Shown here one piece after another: positions 8,703 to 18,491 of a stretch of 64,000 nucleotides of DNA. Position numbers and translations under genes: made by a program. The stretch spans positions 1 through 64,000 of the forward strand of contig CBDCSE010000001.1 in the NCBI GenBank assembly GCA_965221405.1, given 5' to 3'. The notes beneath the pieces are model-generated. The model made no database searches. It saw only the letters and a program-made list of their open reading frames with translations, and was not told the origin of the DNA. This stretch comes from JAPOUP01 sp965221405 (GTDB lineage: Bacteria; Pseudomonadota; Alphaproteobacteria; Rhodobacterales; Rhodobacteraceae). Each line of letters begins with the position of its first letter. Position 1 is the first letter of the stretch.

Positions 8703-8820
8703 GGCGGTCTCCTTCGCGCAACGAAGGGACTGTCGCCGCCATCCGGCCGATTCGCAACATCATGCGTCGATACGACCACCATTCACCCACATCGGGTGTT
8801 GCACTTCACTGTGGAACGGG
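7737..8820 (-). mobile_element. IS30-family insertion sequence (left edge not resolved)
   Basis: The element's right end, TGTTGCACTTCACTGTGGAAC at about 8798-8818, resembles the outer end of IS30 elements and stops exactly where methyltransferase similarity begins. I could not find an inverted copy beyond the 3' side of the transposase gene, so the left boundary is only known to be at or before 7737. Confidence 0.55.
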
Positions 8821-8821
8821 G

Positions 8822-9862
8822 GCAGGCATTGGAGGAATGAGGATCCCGTTCGAGGAGATCGGCGGCAGCTGCGTCTTCACCGCCGAATGGGACCGGTTCT
8901 GCCGCGAAACCTACAGGGCAAACTTCCCGGAACCGGCCGACAGCGATCATGTCTGGGCCGAAGACATTCGACCGTGGGCAGCTAAGCCCGAGAGCATACC
9001 TGCCCATGACGTGCTGCTGGCCGGATTTCCCTGCCAGCCCTTCTCGATCGCCGGCGTCAGCAAGAAGAACGCGCTCGGCCGTCCGCATGGCTTCCTGTGC
9101 GATACGCAAGGGACCCTCTTCTATGACCTGGCAAGGATCATCGACCACCATCGGCCTCCGGCCTTCCTGCTGGAAAACGTGAAGAACCTCGAGCGGCATG
9201 ACGGCGGGAGGACCTTTGCCACGATCCTGAACGTGCTGCAGGACGAGCTGGGCTACCGGATCTTCCACAGGGTCATCAGTTCGGCCCCCTGGGTGCCGCA
9301 GAAACGTGAGCGCATCTTCATGGCCGGCTTCAGGCATAATGGCATCGGGCTTGACTTCGACCGGCTCGCGGTGCCTGGCGGTGGTGGCCCGACGATCGAT
9401 TCCGTCCTGGACCGGAGGGTCGATCCGAAATACACGCTGACGGCGCACATGTGGTCCTACCTCAAGGCCTACAAGGAGAAGCACCGCAGGGCGGGAAACG
9501 GTTTCGGTTATTCCGCATTCGGACCCAAGGACGTGGTTCGCACCCTGTCCGCCCGGTACCACAAGGACGGCTCCGAAATCCTGATAAGGCAGAGAGGCAG
9601 GCGTCCTCGTCGTCTGACGCCGCGCGAGTGCGCGCGCCTCATGGGCTTCGAGAGGCCCGGCAGGACCGACTGGCAGATCCCTGTGTCGGACACGCAGGCG
9701 TACCGCCAGTTCGGCAACGCCGTCGTCGTGCCGGTCGTTCGGGCTGTCGCGCAGCTCATGCAGCCGCGGATCGCGGACGCGATGGAACTGGACGGCCGGG
9801 AAGTGTCAGCGGCCATACAGGCGCGGCTACCCATGCCCGAGCCCGGCATCGCCGCTGAATGA
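8822..9862 (+). pseudogene. Dcm/EcoRII-type DNA (cytosine-5) methyltransferase, 5' end removed by IS30
   Basis: The coding frame begins in the middle of motif I: after the IS30 end the frame reads AGIGGMRIPFEEIGG, whereas intact enzymes start with DLFAGIGG. Remaining motifs are intact: IV AGFPCQPFS with the catalytic Cys, VI ENVKNLE, VIII QKRERIF, a target-recognition region (YTLTAHMWSYLKAYKEKH), IX LTPRECARLMGF and X YRQFGNAVVVP. An ATG at 8837 could start a 341-residue product, but it would lack the strand that holds S-adenosylmethionine. Loss of activity is therefore likely. It precedes an EcoRII-type restriction gene, so the target was presumably CCWGG (inference). Confidence 0.8.
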
Positions 9863-10306
9863 TGTCGGCCGACTCCGTCCCGCCCGACGCGAGGATCCGC
9901 ATCATGCCGGGCGTCCGGGGCAGGAACCCGAAACCTGAACCGGTGTTTCGCATTGCGCTCCGCGACACGGGCTTCAGGGGTCGGGAATGCCGGTGAGCCT
10001 GTCCGGCCGTCCAGACCTGGCGCTTCCCCGCCATGATCCCGTTCGCCGCGTTCCTGGCCGATTCCGGCGCAGCCATGGCTGCAAAGGATCGCATCAGCCG
10101 TCAAGTGGCAAAAGCCAGGCGCGAATGCATAGAGGACAGCGCCATCCGCAACCGGATTCAGCGTACAGCTCGCGCAGATGCGAGCAGGTTGATCGCGGAG
10201 CCCCGGAAACGTGCGCAGGGGATCCGGACCGATCCCCTGTCGAGCACATGCAGTCCTGCACCATGCCGCCGGGTTCGGAAGTGGAAGGCACTGGAGATCA
10301 CGGGCA
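9863..10306. other. Intergenic stretch between methyltransferase remnant and restriction gene
   Basis: 444 bases. I looked for a vsr mismatch endonuclease or a controller-protein gene, both common beside such systems, and saw neither. Short open frames here have no recognisable motifs. Confidence 0.5.
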
Positions 10307-11536
10307 ATGAAATACGGACAGCTTGCTGATCGTTTTGAGGGCGTCGGGGTCAAGCGCCTCTCGGCTGTGGACGCGGAGCCGGGGACCTCGAACCAGCACG
10401 AAGTCGGCACCACGGTGGCGATGCGGAAATTCCTGGGCGAGAACCACCAGGAGAGATTTACGGCCAGCTACATCTGGCTTGGGGAGGGCCGGGACGGGAT
10501 CACGGCCGACGGCCGGGCCACGCACTATGATGCCCGGATCAACAGACCCAGAAACCCGGAGTGGCGGCTGTACTACCCGTCAAACCCTGTCACGGAGGCA
10601 ATGAGAGCCGGCGACACGCTCTTCCTTGCCAAGGACACGACCGGGCGTCTCCTGTTCGTCGTGGCGCCGGAGGGGTCCACCAGCGAGCGGCAGCTCTTCT
10701 GGCTGTTCGGGCTGGAGCCAAGGGGTGGGTCTTTCGTCTCGCGTGAATTCACATCGGCAGAGCCGAAACTGGACTTTGCGGCCCGTTACATCCTCGATGA
10801 ACTGGGAGTCGAGTTCGAGGAACCCGAGGTCGAAACGCTTGACAGCGTCGTCGACGGGTTCGGTGCCATCTTCCCGACCACAGCGGAATTCTCGAAGCTC
10901 GCACGCCGGACACTGCCGGAAGTCCGTGCCGAGGACGATCCCGACGCTGCGCTGGTGGCATGGATCGGCCACGAGGAAGCGCTCTTTCGCCGTTTGGAGC
11001 ACCGTGTCATAGCCGAGCGCCTCAGGCAGGGCTTCGTCACAGGCGCTGGCTCCGGCATGGAAGTGGACGTGGACGGCTTCATGAGCTTCTCCCTTGGCGT
11101 CCACAACCGAAGGAAGTCCCGCATGGGGCATTCCTTGGAAAACCACATCACGGCGGTGCTTGACGCGCACGGCATAGCCTACGAGCGGAAGGCGACTACG
11201 GAGCACAACCACAGGCCGGACTTCCTTTTCCCGAGCCTGGAGGCCTACATGGCCGCCAGCTGCGGGGATCCCGCCTTGACGATTCTTGGAGCCAAGTCGA
11301 CCTGCAAGGATCGCTGGCGGCAGGTTCTGGCCGAGGCCGCGAAGATTCCGCGCAAGCACCTTCTGACGCTGGAGCCCGGCATAACGGCGGCCCAGACCGC
11401 CCAGATGGAAGCTTCCGAGCTGCAGCTTGTGGTGCCGACCGTAATTCAGGAGACCTATAGTGAAGCGCAGCGATGCTGGCTATGGTCACTGCGGGACTTC
11501 ATCGATGATATACGGGCGCGGCAACGCCCCACTTGA
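10307..11536 (+). CDS. EcoRII-type type IIE restriction endonuclease
   Basis: 409 residues, close to EcoRII (404). The N-terminal effector domain opens with KRLSAVDAEPGTSNQHE, a hallmark of the EcoRII-N fold. The catalytic domain carries Glu278 (GHSLENH), Asp305 (HRPDFLFP), Lys330 and Arg336 (GAKSTCKDRWRQ); spacing Asp-Lys 25 and Lys-Arg 6 equals that of the EcoRII active-site residues Asp299, Lys324 and Arg330. The gene therefore looks fully competent to cut CCWGG after binding a second site. The partner methyltransferase upstream is truncated, an unusual and potentially harmful state unless another Dcm-type enzyme protects the chromosome. Confidence 0.85.
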   Translation: MKYGQLADRFEGVGVKRLSAVDAEPGTSNQHEVGTTVAMRKFLGENHQERFTASYIWLGEGRDGITADGRATHYDARINRPRNPEWRLYYPSNPVTEAMRAGDTLFLAKDTTGRLLFVVAPEGSTSERQLFWLFGLEPRGGSFVSREFTSAEPKLDFAARYILDELGVEFEEPEVETLDSVVDGFGAIFPTTAEFSKLARRTLPEVRAEDDPDAALVAWIGHEEALFRRLEHRVIAERLRQGFVTGAGSGMEVDVDGFMSFSLGVHNRRKSRMGHSLENHITAVLDAHGIAYERKATTEHNHRPDFLFPSLEAYMAASCGDPALTILGAKSTCKDRWRQVLAEAAKIPRKHLLTLEPGITAAQTAQMEASELQLVVPTVIQETYSEAQRCWLWSLRDFIDDIRARQRPT

Positions 11537-11817
11537 GGGGGACCGCAGCTGCAAGACAACACACGCTGCCGCTTCCCGCGGTGCTGAGTGTCTTCGCTAC
11601 AGCCGGCATTCGCATCTGATTGGCGTCCGATGGCGTCGATTGCTGATCCCGAATTCTCGATGGCGGGCGCGTCCTCCTGGATTCCGCACCTTTGCAACGC
11701 CAACGGCCTGAAGCGCTCCCGGTGCGGAAGAGGACGAAACAGGCGACCCCGCCTGCGGCGGACCCTGGCACCGTGCGCGGCGGGGCGCTGGTTCAGGGAG
11801 CATCCATGTTTCGGTTC

Positions 11818-11839
11818 AAGCCCGGATCCGGGCTTTTCC
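11818..11839 (+). terminator. Probable terminator downstream of the restriction gene
   Basis: AAGCCCGGATCCGGGCTT is a perfect palindrome followed by TTTCC. It lies in the 11537-11965 stretch, which otherwise contains no gene I recognise. Confidence 0.45.
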
Positions 11840-11965
11840 TTCGGTCTGCGGGCCTCCGGATCCGGGTTCCGCGCACCGCTTTCCACCGGCGGGCGCCGCG
11901 CGGGCAGGCGCGGGCGGACCGGCCGCGGGGCGCGGCCGGCCGGTCGGTCCGCCCGGCGCCGGGCG

Positions 11966-12911
11966 TCAGGCGGCGTTGGCCGCCGACCTGTCCTCCCACA
12001 TGCGCCGGTCGCGCAGGAGGACGTTCGCGGTCACGACGGGCCCGCGCATGACGGCCACCACGGCGACCCCGGGTGCCTTGCCCTTTCCCGGAGAGCCGCC
12101 CGTACAGCGCCTTCATCTCCGGGTCGGACATGCGGGCCGCCATCGCCGCCATGTACAGGACATCCCCCGGACGCCTGCGTCCGCCGCCTATGTGGCGCCC
12201 GCCCTTGAGCGTCCCGCTGTCACGGGCGATCGGCGCCACGCCGCCCGGCGCCGCGGCCTGGCGGCTGGCGGTCGCGCCCGGCCCGCCCATCCAGGCGGCC
12301 GGGGACGCCGCCGTGACCGGGCCGATACCCGGCACCGGGGCCGGGATGCGGTGGCTCTCCGCCAGGCTCTCCGGGTCCCTGACCGGCGCCCCGGTCCGCC
12401 GGCCATACCCGCTGACGGCGGCGGCCGGTTCCTACAGCACCCCCGTGGCCGGCCCTTCCGGCTCCGGCTCTCCGACCCCGGCGGGAACCGCCTCGGTTCC
12501 GCGCGCCGGTCGACGGGGGCCCCGCGAAGCCCCGGCATGTCGCGGAGCCGGTCAACCGTCACGTCGGCCGGCGCCGTGGCCGCCATGTCCGGGAACGCGG
12601 CGCTGGGGGCCGCGGGCACCCCCGCGCCGGCCCTGCCGGTCCTCCCCGGCGCGCCGCCGGGCCGGTGGAGGTCCCGGCACCGGCGCGGGTTGACGGTGAC
12701 GACCCGGAAGCCCCGGTCGCGCGGCGACCGCGCGACGCCCCGGTGCATCCGCCCCGTGGCCTCCATGACGGCCCGCTCCGCGCCACCCTCCCCGGGAGGC
12801 GGGCGGCCCCGCGCAGGCCGTCGGTGTCGCTGGTGGCGGTCCCGTCCCGCCCGTCGGGTGGATGTCCGGTGTGTGCCCGCGCACGTCCATTCCCGCGCCT
12901 GCGGCGGTCAT
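11966..12911 (-). pseudogene. IS110-family transposase remnant with several frameshifts
   Basis: Reading from 12911 on the minus strand, family pieces appear in different frames: AGMDVRGHTPDIHPTGG (first Asp of the DEDD catalytic site), MEATGRMHRGVAR and FRVVTVNPRR, then the C-terminal transposase_20 segment MPGIGPVTAASPAAWM, GVAPIARDSGTLKG, DVLYMAAMAAR, and finally LLRDRRMW before a stop at 11966. The overall length (946 bases) equals an intact IS110 gene, so decay is by small indels and not by large deletion. Not expected to be functional. Confidence 0.75.
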
Positions 12912-13083
12912 GGTCTCCCGCTCCCGTGCCCGTGACGATCCGGTTCCCGGACCCGGCATCCATCGGTACGCGGGAGGCTCTGGCGGGAGGACGGGCCGGT
13001 CACGCTCCACCACGGATCCGCGAATGCTATCCAGGGCCGTTCCGGTCCGACCCGTCCTGCGGGGCAGGCCCCGCTGAGCATAC

Positions 13084-14208
13084 GAGGATGCGGGATGGAG
13101 GCCTTCGACCCCCGGCGCGACGGCGAAGTGCCCGGGCAGGAGCCACCGGTGACGGCGGACGCCTTCCCGGAGTCCGACACGCGGACGTCACGATCGCCCA
13201 GATGGACGTAGTGCAGGTTCATCCCAACGCTGGAATGGCCAAGAAGCCGGGAGACCACCGGCACCGGGATGCCGTTCATGACGGCGTGAGAGGCAAAGTT
13301 ATGGCCTCAGGGCGTGAAGGCGCGCGTCCTCGGGGCCGACCTCGGCGCGCACGACCCTCCAGAGGCAGTCCAGCCAAGTGGTGGAGCGCCTCCCCGCGAC
13401 CCGCTCTGCCGGGAAGACCCATTCCGAGGTCCGGGCGATCCCGTCGAGCATGTCGCGCGCGACAGCCAGACGGTCCGGGGCCGGTCTTGCTGTCCCGAAG
13501 CAACAGCGCCCCCTCGCGCCAGCCTGTCCAGCGGAGCGTCAGGATCTCCGACTTGCGGCACCCGGTCAGGAGAAGCAGCCGGACGACGGCGACGGCCGGG
13601 TGATGCTCATTCCCGCGGGCATCAAGGCAGAAGCCAAGGGAGCGGATATCCGTGTCGGACAGGAAGCGTTCCCGGCCCTTCCGGCGGTACCGGCGTATGC
13701 CAGGGCAGGGATTGGACCCCTCCTCCCGGAAACCCAGACGCTCCGCCTCGCGCATGATCACCGACAGGACCGGCACCGACCGGTCCGCCGCGGTCGGCGT
13801 TGCGGCAAGAGAGGCGAACCACCGCACGACGTCTCGGCGGGTGATCTCCGCGATCTGGCGGCCCGCGAACCCGGGCATGATCTGCCCGCGGAGATACCCG
13901 CGGTTCACCTCCATCGTCTGCGGTTTCCAGATTCGCTGGTTCCTGCGGAACGCCGCCTCCGCAACGGCCTCGAAGACGGTGTCGTCAGGCGAGGCCGGAA
14001 CCGAACCGTCCCGCCTGATCGCGGCCAGCACCGCCGCCGCGCGCCACACGCGCCTGCCCCCGTGCTGGAAGTGCACGAAGAACCGCTTGCGGCCCGACGG
14101 CATCACCCGGAGGCCAAAGCCCTGCAGCTTCGCGTCCCGGATGTCATGCGCGGCCTTGCGGGGCTCGAGCGTCCTGATTCGGGCGTCGGTGAGTGTTGCG
14201 GATTTCAT
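13084..14208 (-). pseudogene. Tyrosine-type phage/island integrase, frameshifted
   Basis: Starts at the ATG at 14208 (MKSATLTDARIRTLEPRK). It has the N-terminal DUF4102-like domain (AKLQGFGLRVMPSGRKRF) and the catalytic domain with LLLLTGCRKSEILTLRW, containing the first catalytic Arg. Around 13440-13520 the frame changes; the box II region DARLHALRHNFASHAVMNG and SRLLGHSSVGMNLHYVHLGD (catalytic His-x-x-Arg and Tyr) are readable only in another frame. The frame stays open to 12908 but similarity fades after about 13180. It probably moved the island around 8-14 kb in the past. No attachment site or tRNA was found nearby. Confidence 0.75.
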
Positions 14209-14411
14209 CTTGGTGTTCTCCCTTGCAGTTGCAGCGGGGGACAGAACCCGCCATGGATCCTGCATTCCCCAAATTTGACAGGAGAAAGCAACTTTATATC
14301 AAGAACTTGCCTTTCCCTTCAGCACCGCAGGTGCGGCCCGGGTGTGAGGATGGACCCGGACATGCCGCTTCCTGCATGCCGTTTTTTCCGCCCGTTGCTG
14401 GGGTATCCGGG

Positions 14412-14460
14412 CCGTTCCGCGAATCATGCCAGCCCTTAAGGGCGAATTAATGATTCCGAG
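14412..14460 (+). repeat. ~49-bp dispersed repeat, copy B
   Basis: Same sequence as 7437-7486 with few mismatches, ending ATGATTCCGAG at 14460. Base composition drops sharply right after it, so it marks the left edge of the lower-GC catabolic island. The remainder of 14209-14659 has no gene I can support. Confidence 0.6.
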
Positions 14461-14659
14461 AAATGCCAATACATCGAACAGATGAGGCTGACGCACATCA
14501 TTTACGATGATCTTTCAGGAACGCTCAAGTGCAGCGTCGAACAGATATCGTTTCGACTGCTAGCCTGCCTTCTGAGGGGTATGCCAGGCAATCCAATCTG
14601 TTTAGGATTGCTATCATGCTCATATCCGAGCGCCGCCTAAGAAAAATAGCGCGGCGGTA

Positions 14660-15415
14660 TCATTTTCCGGACCAATGAATAAAATATTTTTCTACGCCAA
14701 GAAACAGCAGGTTAAAGCTATAGCCCAAAGCACCTGCGAGGAAAATTGCAGCGTACATGTCCGGCATCTCAAAGAGCATTTGCGAGTCGATCACGCGATG
14801 ACCAAGCCCATCGACCGATCCAATGAACATCTCCGCAACAATAACGATAACGAGAGCTAAGCTCACGCCATTGCGAAGCCCGACGAAGGTTTGCGGCAAG
14901 GATTCCATAAGCATCACATCCGTCAGGACCCGGAATCGGCTGGCCCCCATAATCTTCGCCGCAAGCAACCGGGTTTCACGGGCGTTCATGACCCCGTAGG
15001 CGACATTGAACAGAACCACCAAAGCAGCCCCGAAACTGGCGACAAGCACCTTGGTTTCGTCCCCAACACCAAAAATAACCAGAAAGAGTGGAAACATCGC
15101 CGAGGCGGGTGTCGAACGGAAGAAGTCCACCACGAATTCGACAGAGCGGTAGAGATCTTGTGATGATCCCAGAAAGATGCCAATGGGAATGGCGACCACT
15201 GACGCTATCGCAATGGAATAGGTGGTGCGCAGGACCGTTTTCCAGGTGTCGTGCCACAGATCACCATGGACAAAGCCGTCCCAGATACTGGCGGCTGCGA
15301 GATGGGGTGGCGGTAGCAGGACGGGGTCCACAACCTGCGCCCAGATCGTGATGTACCAAATCAAGATCAGGCCAAGTACGCCAATCAATGGGTTGAAGCG
15401 TTTAAGCGCTTTCAT
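14660..15415 (-). CDS. ABC importer permease (NitT/TauT, SsuC/ThiX type)
   Basis: 251 residues with about six hydrophobic segments and the cytoplasmic coupling loop RLLAAKIMGASRFRVLTDVML that contacts the ATPase. This is the BPD_transp_1 permease of the nitrate/sulfonate/pyrimidine-precursor importer family. Its ATG overlaps the stop of the ATPase gene by four bases, so permease and ATPase are translationally coupled; the substrate-binding gene lies upstream in the same direction. Located beside ring-opening amidohydrolase and amidase genes, so it probably imports the heterocyclic substrate or a relative (inference). Confidence 0.85.
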   Translation of the reverse strand: MKALKRFNPLIGVLGLILIWYITIWAQVVDPVLLPPPHLAAASIWDGFVHGDLWHDTWKTVLRTTYSIAIASVVAIPIGIFLGSSQDLYRSVEFVVDFFRSTPASAMFPLFLVIFGVGDETKVLVASFGAALVVLFNVAYGVMNARETRLLAAKIMGASRFRVLTDVMLMESLPQTFVGLRNGVSLALVIVIVAEMFIGSVDGLGHRVIDSQMLFEMPDMYAAIFLAGALGYSFNLLFLGVEKYFIHWSGK

Positions 15416-16236
15416 GACAGTGTCCCCTTGCGGACTTCGCGTTGGAATGTCTCAAGGCAGCGGGCTTTGACCTTGACGAACTCAGGTTCTAGCACTGTGT
15501 CGGCATGACGCGGGCGTACAGTCTCGAAGGGTACGAAATCGGCCACTTTCGCAGGATAGCGCGACAAAAGCAGGATGTAGTCGGCCAGATAGACCGCTTC
15601 TTCCAAGTCATGCGAGACCAGGACCATGGTGGTCTTTGTCTCCATGAAGGCCTTTTGGAGCTGATCGCGCATCAGCAGGGTCATTTCATAGTCAAGCGCT
15701 GAGAATGGTTCGTCGAGAAACAGCACTTCGGGCTCAACCACGAGCGCGCGCATGATCGACACCAATTGCTGCTGCCCGCCAGACATTTGGTACGGGTATC
15801 GCTTGAGGTCGATATTGACGCCAAAATACTCGACAATCCGGTCCACGCGAGTTCGCTGCTCGGCAACGGACATGTTTAGAAACTTCAGCGGATAGCGAAT
15901 GTTCTCAATGGCGCTCAGCCAGGGGAACAAGGCTTCGCGGTAGTTCTGGAATACATAGCCGATGCGCGAGTCCTTGACGGTGCGCTCGTCGATCAAAATC
16001 TCGCCCGCATCGCGCGGCAGCAGGTCCGCGATCATGTTGATCAAGGTCGACTTGCCACAGCCGTTTGGTCCGAAGATCGTCATCACCTTGCCGCGCGGGA
16101 TGTCGAAGTCGAAGTTGTCGTAGATCACGACCTTGCCGTCAGCGAAAGACTTCGACAATCCTCGGATGGTGACGTGTGGCTCAAGCGCGTCCGTTGCACT
16201 TGAGCCGCTCTGGGCGAGACTTTCAAGGTTCTGCAC
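15412..16236 (-). CDS. ABC importer ATPase (NitT/TauT type)
   Basis: 274 residues, GTG start. Walker A GPNGCGKST, Q-loop region YVFQNYREALFPW, signature MSGGQQQ, Walker B VLFLDEPFSALD and switch His in LVSHDLEEA are all present. The Q-loop sequence and the short N-terminal extension are typical of SsuB/TauB/ThiZ-like ATPases. Operon order from 17246 downward is binding protein, ATPase, permease, with a 35-base gap after the binding protein and a 4-base overlap with the permease. Confidence 0.9.
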   Translation of the reverse strand: MQNLESLAQSGSSATDALEPHVTIRGLSKSFADGKVVIYDNFDFDIPRGKVMTIFGPNGCGKSTLINMIADLLPRDAGEILIDERTVKDSRIGYVFQNYREALFPWLSAIENIRYPLKFLNMSVAEQRTRVDRIVEYFGVNIDLKRYPYQMSGGQQQLVSIMRALVVEPEVLFLDEPFSALDYEMTLLMRDQLQKAFMETKTTMVLVSHDLEEAVYLADYILLLSRYPAKVADFVPFETVRPRHADTVLEPEFVKVKARCLETFQREVRKGTLS

Positions 16237-16271
16237 GTCTGTTGGACTTTCTTGTTGTTGGCCTCTCCGCC

Positions 16272-17246
16272 TTAGAATTGGGCCAGGAAATCGACCACTG
16301 GAACATTTTCCTTCAGGACCCCATTGTCCGTCGCGAAGTCGATGAACTTTTGAAAGTTCGCGATGTTTTCTTCCGTAAGGTCTGAAACCATGAGGTAATT
16401 CACCATAGGGATTCGCGGTGCGATTTCCTCGGATGTGAAGGTGTTGCCCACAAGATAGGCGCGCACCGCGTCGGTGTCGTTGGCGATATCTTCAAGCGCC
16501 CGCTCCCAAGCCCGCGCAAAACCTGCTGCGACCTCAGGGCGTGCATCGATGAACTCTTTCGTTAAGGCGGCCCCGGCGGCGAAAGCATTCGCGTCAGGAT
16601 TTTCAAGGACATATTTTGAAATCACGCCCGTTTCCAGAACCCGCGCCGCCCCGATATCTATCGAGATCATTCCGTTCGGCTCGAGCGTGTAGCCGGCATC
16701 AAAGGTCCCAGCTTGTAGAGCGCCCACATGCTGCGGCATGTCCAACTGGTCCAGTTGGTAGTCGCCTTCGTTCAGGCCGTTTGCCGCAAGAACCGCACGG
16801 GCCATGGCAAGGTTCGCAGGCCCGGGCGCCGATAGGATCTTTGCACCTTTAAGATCGGCAATGGCTTGCGCGGGATGGTCTTTGCGGACAACAAACTGCT
16901 CCATCTGCCAGGTCGCGTTCTGCCCGTTGATGGCGATGTAGGTTGCGACCCCTGGCTTCTTGAGATTGCCGTTCATGCCCTCGATCGTCACCAGGTTGGC
17001 CGCCACATCAATCTGGCCGGAGATCATCGCACCCAGCAAGGCAGGCCCGCCAATCAGCCGCACAGCTTCGGTCTCAATGCCCTCTTCCGCGAAGTAGCCG
17101 CGCTCAGCCGCAACGAAGTATGGCAGCGAGGAGCTGACCGGGAAGACACCAACAGTCACTTTCTCTTGCGCAAGCGCTGCCCAGCCGACGCAAAGTGACA
17201 CGGCAAGCGCACCGATGATGCGCGAGTGGAATGAAGATCTTAGCAT
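16272..17246 (-). CDS. NMT1/SsuA-like periplasmic substrate-binding protein
   Basis: 324 residues from the ATG at 17246, which has a perfect AAGGAGG ribosome-binding site 6 bases upstream. A signal peptide (RIIGALAVSLCVGWAALAQ) is followed by KVTVGVFPVSSSLPYFVAAERGYF, the start of NMT1/THI5-type binding proteins. Members bind sulfonates, nitrate, thiamine-pyrimidine (HMP) or similar planar molecules. In this context the ligand could be barbiturate or an oxidised pyrimidine (inference). It is divergently transcribed from the LysR regulator; the 207 bases between them are the likely control region. Confidence 0.85.
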   Translation of the reverse strand: MLRSSFHSRIIGALAVSLCVGWAALAQEKVTVGVFPVSSSLPYFVAAERGYFAEEGIETEAVRLIGGPALLGAMISGQIDVAANLVTIEGMNGNLKKPGVATYIAINGQNATWQMEQFVVRKDHPAQAIADLKGAKILSAPGPANLAMARAVLAANGLNEGDYQLDQLDMPQHVGALQAGTFDAGYTLEPNGMISIDIGAARVLETGVISKYVLENPDANAFAAGAALTKEFIDARPEVAAGFARAWERALEDIANDTDAVRAYLVGNTFTSEEIAPRIPMVNYLMVSDLTEENIANFQKFIDFATDNGVLKENVPVVDFLAQF

Positions 17247-17453
17247 TGCTATCCTCCTTGTCGAAGAAACCAACGACCTCGGTCGGTTTGGATTCATTGG
17301 TTTGGCGCATCAGGCGCACAAGTTTCGTATTTTCTTTAGCCAAGTTGTTTGGATTGCGGTGACCTGTCAAAATGGCTATCCAGATAAGGCTATCGAAAAT
17401 TCCGATATGGTGAGGCTGGATCCGTCTTCCCGTGTCGCCATGAGGGGCTGCTT

Positions 17454-18383
17454 ATGCGAAGAACTGCCATAACGATCCGTCAGATCGAATATGCGAGTGC
17501 CGTGGCCCGTTTCGGTGGATTTAAACGTGCCTCAGAGCGTCTGCATATCTCGCAATCAGCGGTCAGCGAGCAGGTGCGCCTGTTGGAAGAGCATATGGGC
17601 GCCAAACTGTTTGACCGCAGTTCTGGGCAGGTGGAACTCACACCAAGCGGGAAGATTTTGCTGGCCAAGGCGCAGGACGTTCTGGATGAGATCGATGAGC
17701 TATCGGCAATGTCACTGTCGGTGCAGGATGACACACGAACGAGCGTTAAAATCGGCTTCGCCTCAGGCCTAGGCTCTCATATCGCGCGTGCTTTCAACGA
17801 TGGCCTGGCGAAAGAGTTCCCCGACTTGCGCTTTGAGTTCTCCGTCACACCATCCAGCCGCCTGCTCCGTCTATTGGTGGAAAACCGAATAAACATGGCA
17901 ATTTCTGCGAAAAGCACGGGCCGCGAGTTGGCTGTTAGCGTGGTGGAAAGCAAACTGGCAAGCGTGCCCCTCTCTGTGGTTTTATCGCAAAGCCATCCGC
18001 TGGTGTCCACGTCTGGTCCAATATGTATCGAGGACCTCGCCCGCGAACAGATTATCATGAATGAACTGGGCTATGGGTACTCGTCTTTTGTATTGGATAT
18101 ATTCCAGTCGATTGGCTGCTATCCGACTGTGGCTATGGTATCGGACAACGTCGATTTTATACTTGATCTTGTCGGCTATGGAAACGGTCTTGCGATTGTG
18201 CCAGCGGTTTGTATTGGCCCCAATGACACGCGCGTTCTGGGCCGAGATATTGCCATAAAGCAGCTTCAAACGGACCTGCGATGCGAGTTTGCCTTGTTCA
18301 TGCGCGAACGAACAACCGATCCTCGGATGCATGATTTAGCAGAGGCGATTCGGCACGCGGGTTTGCTTCCAGAGACTGATTGA
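17454..18383 (+). CDS. LysR-family transcriptional regulator
   Basis: 309 residues. N-terminal winged helix-turn-helix ITIRQIEYASAVARFGGFKRAS ... HISQSAVSEQVRLLEE, followed by a type-2 periplasmic-binding-fold effector domain. It sits between, and reads opposite to, both the importer operon (stop side upstream) and the amidohydrolase-amidase operon that ends 109 bases downstream. Divergent position relative to the binding-protein gene is typical of a LysR activator of that operon. Effector is unknown; barbiturate or ureidomalonate would fit the neighbours. Confidence 0.88.
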   Translation: MRRTAITIRQIEYASAVARFGGFKRASERLHISQSAVSEQVRLLEEHMGAKLFDRSSGQVELTPSGKILLAKAQDVLDEIDELSAMSLSVQDDTRTSVKIGFASGLGSHIARAFNDGLAKEFPDLRFEFSVTPSSRLLRLLVENRINMAISAKSTGRELAVSVVESKLASVPLSVVLSQSHPLVSTSGPICIEDLAREQIIMNELGYGYSSFVLDIFQSIGCYPTVAMVSDNVDFILDLVGYGNGLAIVPAVCIGPNDTRVLGRDIAIKQLQTDLRCEFALFMRERTTDPRMHDLAEAIRHAGLLPETD

Positions 18384-18491
18384 GAGCAAGCGATCTGCTT
18401 TCGAGATAGGACGCTTTTGTTGGGCGAAGATTATAATTTGATATCGGTTGATGTATCCGAAGACGTGGATGCCAAGCATGAATCGTCTGAC

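Noticed and set aside
9863..10306. Possible vsr or controller gene between methyltransferase and EcoRII-like gene
   Set aside because: The open frames (for example 10033-10329) lack Vsr or helix-turn-helix motifs.
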